A DNA stretch of 64,000 nt from CANDYO01 sp049653745 (lineage in GTDB: Bacteria; Pseudomonadota; Alphaproteobacteria; Rickettsiales; CANDYO01), in the NCBI GenBank assembly GCA_049653745.1, contig JBASGW010000073.1, forward strand, positions 1-64,000, given 5' to 3'. How positions within the stretch are numbered: position 1 is the stretch's first letter; every line of letters starts with the position of its first letter. The translations under genes and the position numbers were made by a program. The notes beneath the pieces were generated by a model that saw only the letters and a program-made list of their open reading frames with translations, was not told where the DNA came from and did not search any database. Shown here piece by piece: positions 62,621 to 64,000 of this stretch.

Positions 62621-62893
62621 TTATGCAGCGCTTTCAATAGTTTTAAGTTTTTTTGCTAAGCGACTAACTTTTCTAGAAGCGGTATTTTTCTTCATAAGCT
62701 CTTTCTTTGCGCCTTTCATAATTTTTGCTTGAGCTGTTTTAAATATTTCTTGAGCAAGATTTAAATCTTTTGCAGCTATTGCAGCTTCAACTTTTTTTAC
62801 ATAGGTTTTAATATCGCTTGAACGAGATTTGTTAATAGCATTATTTTTTAAATTTTGTCTATGTGCTTTTTTAGCAGAGGCGTGATTAGCCAT
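62621..62893 (-). CDS. rpsT: 30S ribosomal protein S20
   Basis: The 90-residue Lys/Ala-rich product begins MANHASAKKAHRQNLKNNAI, the S20 signature. It ends 13 bases before dprA. It binds 16S rRNA early in 30S assembly. A ribosome-binding site AAGGAT precedes the ATG. Confidence 0.97.
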   Translation of the reverse strand: MANHASAKKAHRQNLKNNAINKSRSSDIKTYVKKVEAAIAAKDLNLAQEIFKTAQAKIMKGAKKELMKKNTASRKVSRLAKKLKTIESAA

Positions 62894-63002
62894 TTTAATA
62901 TCCTTATCTTATGTCTATAATTTTAACTATTCTTAATCTACAACAATATTAATTTTACCACGTTTGTCAAGAAGCATATTAAAAATGAGTTTTGTAGTAA
63001 AT

Positions 63003-64000
63003 TTAGTAGGATTTTTTAGTAAACCCCTGATTTTGATTTAGGAGATCTCCAGCTAAATATAATGACCCGCAAACAAGTATTCTAGCTTTTGTTGTTTCTA
63101 TATTGATAATTTTAGATAATGCCTCATCTATAGAATCATGAGCTGAAGCTTTAAATCCAGAAAGTTCTGCTTGAGATTTTATAAACTCTCCTCCATAACT
63201 TTCTGGCTCTGCTTCAATTAAAACTCCAGCAATATGAACAATATCTCCTATAAAATTTGATAAAAATTCTTGACAGTTTCTTCCACGAGTCATGCCAAAA
63301 ATCATATAAGTTGGCATGATTGGTTGATCTTTAAGCCATAAAGATAATGCACGTGCCCCAGCTGGATTATGGGCCCCATCAACCCAAATTTCAAAATTAT
63401 CAGGTATTTTATTAATAATATTTCCTTCGGTAAGTTTTTGTAATCTAGCGGGCCAGGTGGCATTAGCTATTCCATAAGCAATAGCCTCTTGGCTTATATT
63501 AAATTCTTTTAAATTTAAAACAGCGGTAATAGCATTCCCGGCATTTAAATATTGATGATCACCGTGCAAATTAGGTTTAGGAAAAGTTAAAGTTTGGCTT
63601 TCTGTTTTATAAATAAGATTCTTATTTTCATCAGCATATATAACCCAATCATATTCAAAGCTATAACATTCTGCATTATTTTGTTGAGCAATAAAATGAA
63701 GCACGTCAAATGCTTCTGAATATTGTTGGCTAATAACACAAGGGCAGTTGGGTTTAATTATGCCAGCTTTTTCATAAGAAATTTTAGCAATAGTATCTCC
63801 TAAAAACTCAGTATGGTCTAGATCTATACTAGTGATAATAGACATAGCTGGATTTTTTACAACATTAGTGGCATCTAATCTTCCGCCAAGGCCAACTTCA
63901 ATAATCACTACATCTGCTTTAACTTTGCTAAAAGCTAAAAAAGCTGCCGCAGTTGTGCCCTCAAAAAAAGTTAATGATACATTAGCTTTCTCGGCGGCAA
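63003..64000 (-). CDS. folC: Folylpolyglutamate synthase/dihydrofolate synthase, 3' part (gene runs off the window edge)
   Basis: The frame is open to the window edge: upstream codons read EKANVSLTFFEGTTAAAFLA, then IIEVGLGGRLDATNVV and DLDHTEFLGDTIAKISYEKAG, so GTG near 63908 is not the start. The Mur-ligase fold continues through the C-terminal domain with WVDGAHNPAGARAL. The P-loop exon and N-terminus lie beyond the window. The enzyme adds glutamate to dihydropteroate and reduced folates. Confidence 0.95.
   Translation of the reverse strand, partial: AAEKANVSLTFFEGTTAAAFLAFSKVKADVVIIEVGLGGRLDATNVVKNPAMSIITSIDLDHTEFLGDTIAKISYEKAGIIKPNCPCVISQQYSEAFDVLHFIAQQNNAECYSFEYDWVIYADENKNLIYKTESQTLTFPKPNLHGDHQYLNAGNAITAVLNLKEFNISQEAIAYGIANATWPARLQKLTEGNIINKIPDNFEIWVDGAHNPAGARALSLWLKDQPIMPTYMIFGMTRGRNCQEFLSNFIGDIVHIAGVLIEAEPESYGGEFIKSQAELSGFKASAHDSIDEALSKIINIETTKARILVCGSLYLAGDLLNQNQGFTKKSY

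Noticed and set aside
1..64000. CRISPR arrays, insertion sequences and prophage genes
   Set aside because: No direct-repeat/spacer pattern, transposase, terminal inverted repeat with target duplication, or phage structural gene was seen; the only tandem repeats are the ankyrin codons.

Overview
The window is AT-rich, gene-dense DNA of an alphaproteobacterium. It looks like an obligate intracellular member of the order Rickettsiales. The grounds are a CtrA response regulator, a second-copy (degenerate) VirB4 of the rvh type, low-GC coding throughout, and host-interaction-type genes scattered among housekeeping ones: a 17-repeat ankyrin protein, a Sel1-repeat lipoprotein, a DXD-type glycosyltransferase and a kinase-fold protein. 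It is probably not the genus Rickettsia, because it carries dxr of the MEP isoprenoid pathway, which Rickettsia species lack. It also makes peptidoglycan (PBP1A, amidase), which separates it from Anaplasma and Ehrlichia. A Midichloria-like or deeper rickettsial lineage is my inference; no rRNA is present to settle it.

Layout. 1-217: start of tolQ, leaving the window. 0.3-3.9 kb: a class-I amidotransferase-type hydrolase, then a two-gene unit on the minus strand (exported intradiol-dioxygenase-like protein and an EnvZ-like histidine kinase), and an alpha/beta hydrolase. 3.9-7.9 kb: a GT4 glycosyltransferase followed by two tandem membrane-anchored paralogues and a Sel1 lipoprotein, an accessory-looking block. 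8.2-10.8 kb: an EamA transporter, a small exported cupredoxin-like protein and a YfcH-type epimerase. 11.1-16.2 kb: tRNA-Arg(UCU) and the rimP-nusA-infB-rbfA translation/transcription operon (minus). 16.4-17.3 kb: a probable DXD glycosyltransferase effector. 17.6-20 kb: ctaC-ctaD (cytochrome oxidase). 20.2-26.3 kb: tldD, amidase, PBP1A and dxr, tightly packed. 26.4-31.3 kb (minus): aspS, a kinase-fold candidate effector, rpmI-rplT and ctrA. 31.5-38 kb: tilS, the giant ankyrin gene, tRNA-Pro(GGG), trmB and tsaD. 38.2-42.6 kb: phasin, a pseudouridine synthase, a ParA-family ATPase, YihY and a PanE-like reductase. 42.8-52 kb: acnA, a small basic protein, an exported GT90 glycosyltransferase and atpHAGDC. 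52.1-58.9 kb: virB4 with a degenerate nucleotide-binding site, coupled to a 1461-residue cysteine-rich exported protein. 59.1-64 kb (minus): topA, dprA, rpsT and folC, the last leaving the window.

How it fits together. Most of the window is core energy metabolism (oxidase, F1-ATPase, aconitase), translation and envelope growth. The accessory genes are mostly exported or eukaryote-like and could depend on the rvh type IV secretion system, one component of which lies here. The observations I rate highest are the degenerate-VirB4/giant-cysteine-rich-protein unit, the kinase-fold and DXD-glycosyltransferase candidate effectors, the tandem serralysin-C-terminus-like membrane paralogues, and an intrinsic terminator just in front of the rimP-nusA operon. 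No CRISPR array, insertion sequence, rRNA or prophage was seen. All assignments come from reading motifs by eye; no database search was run.
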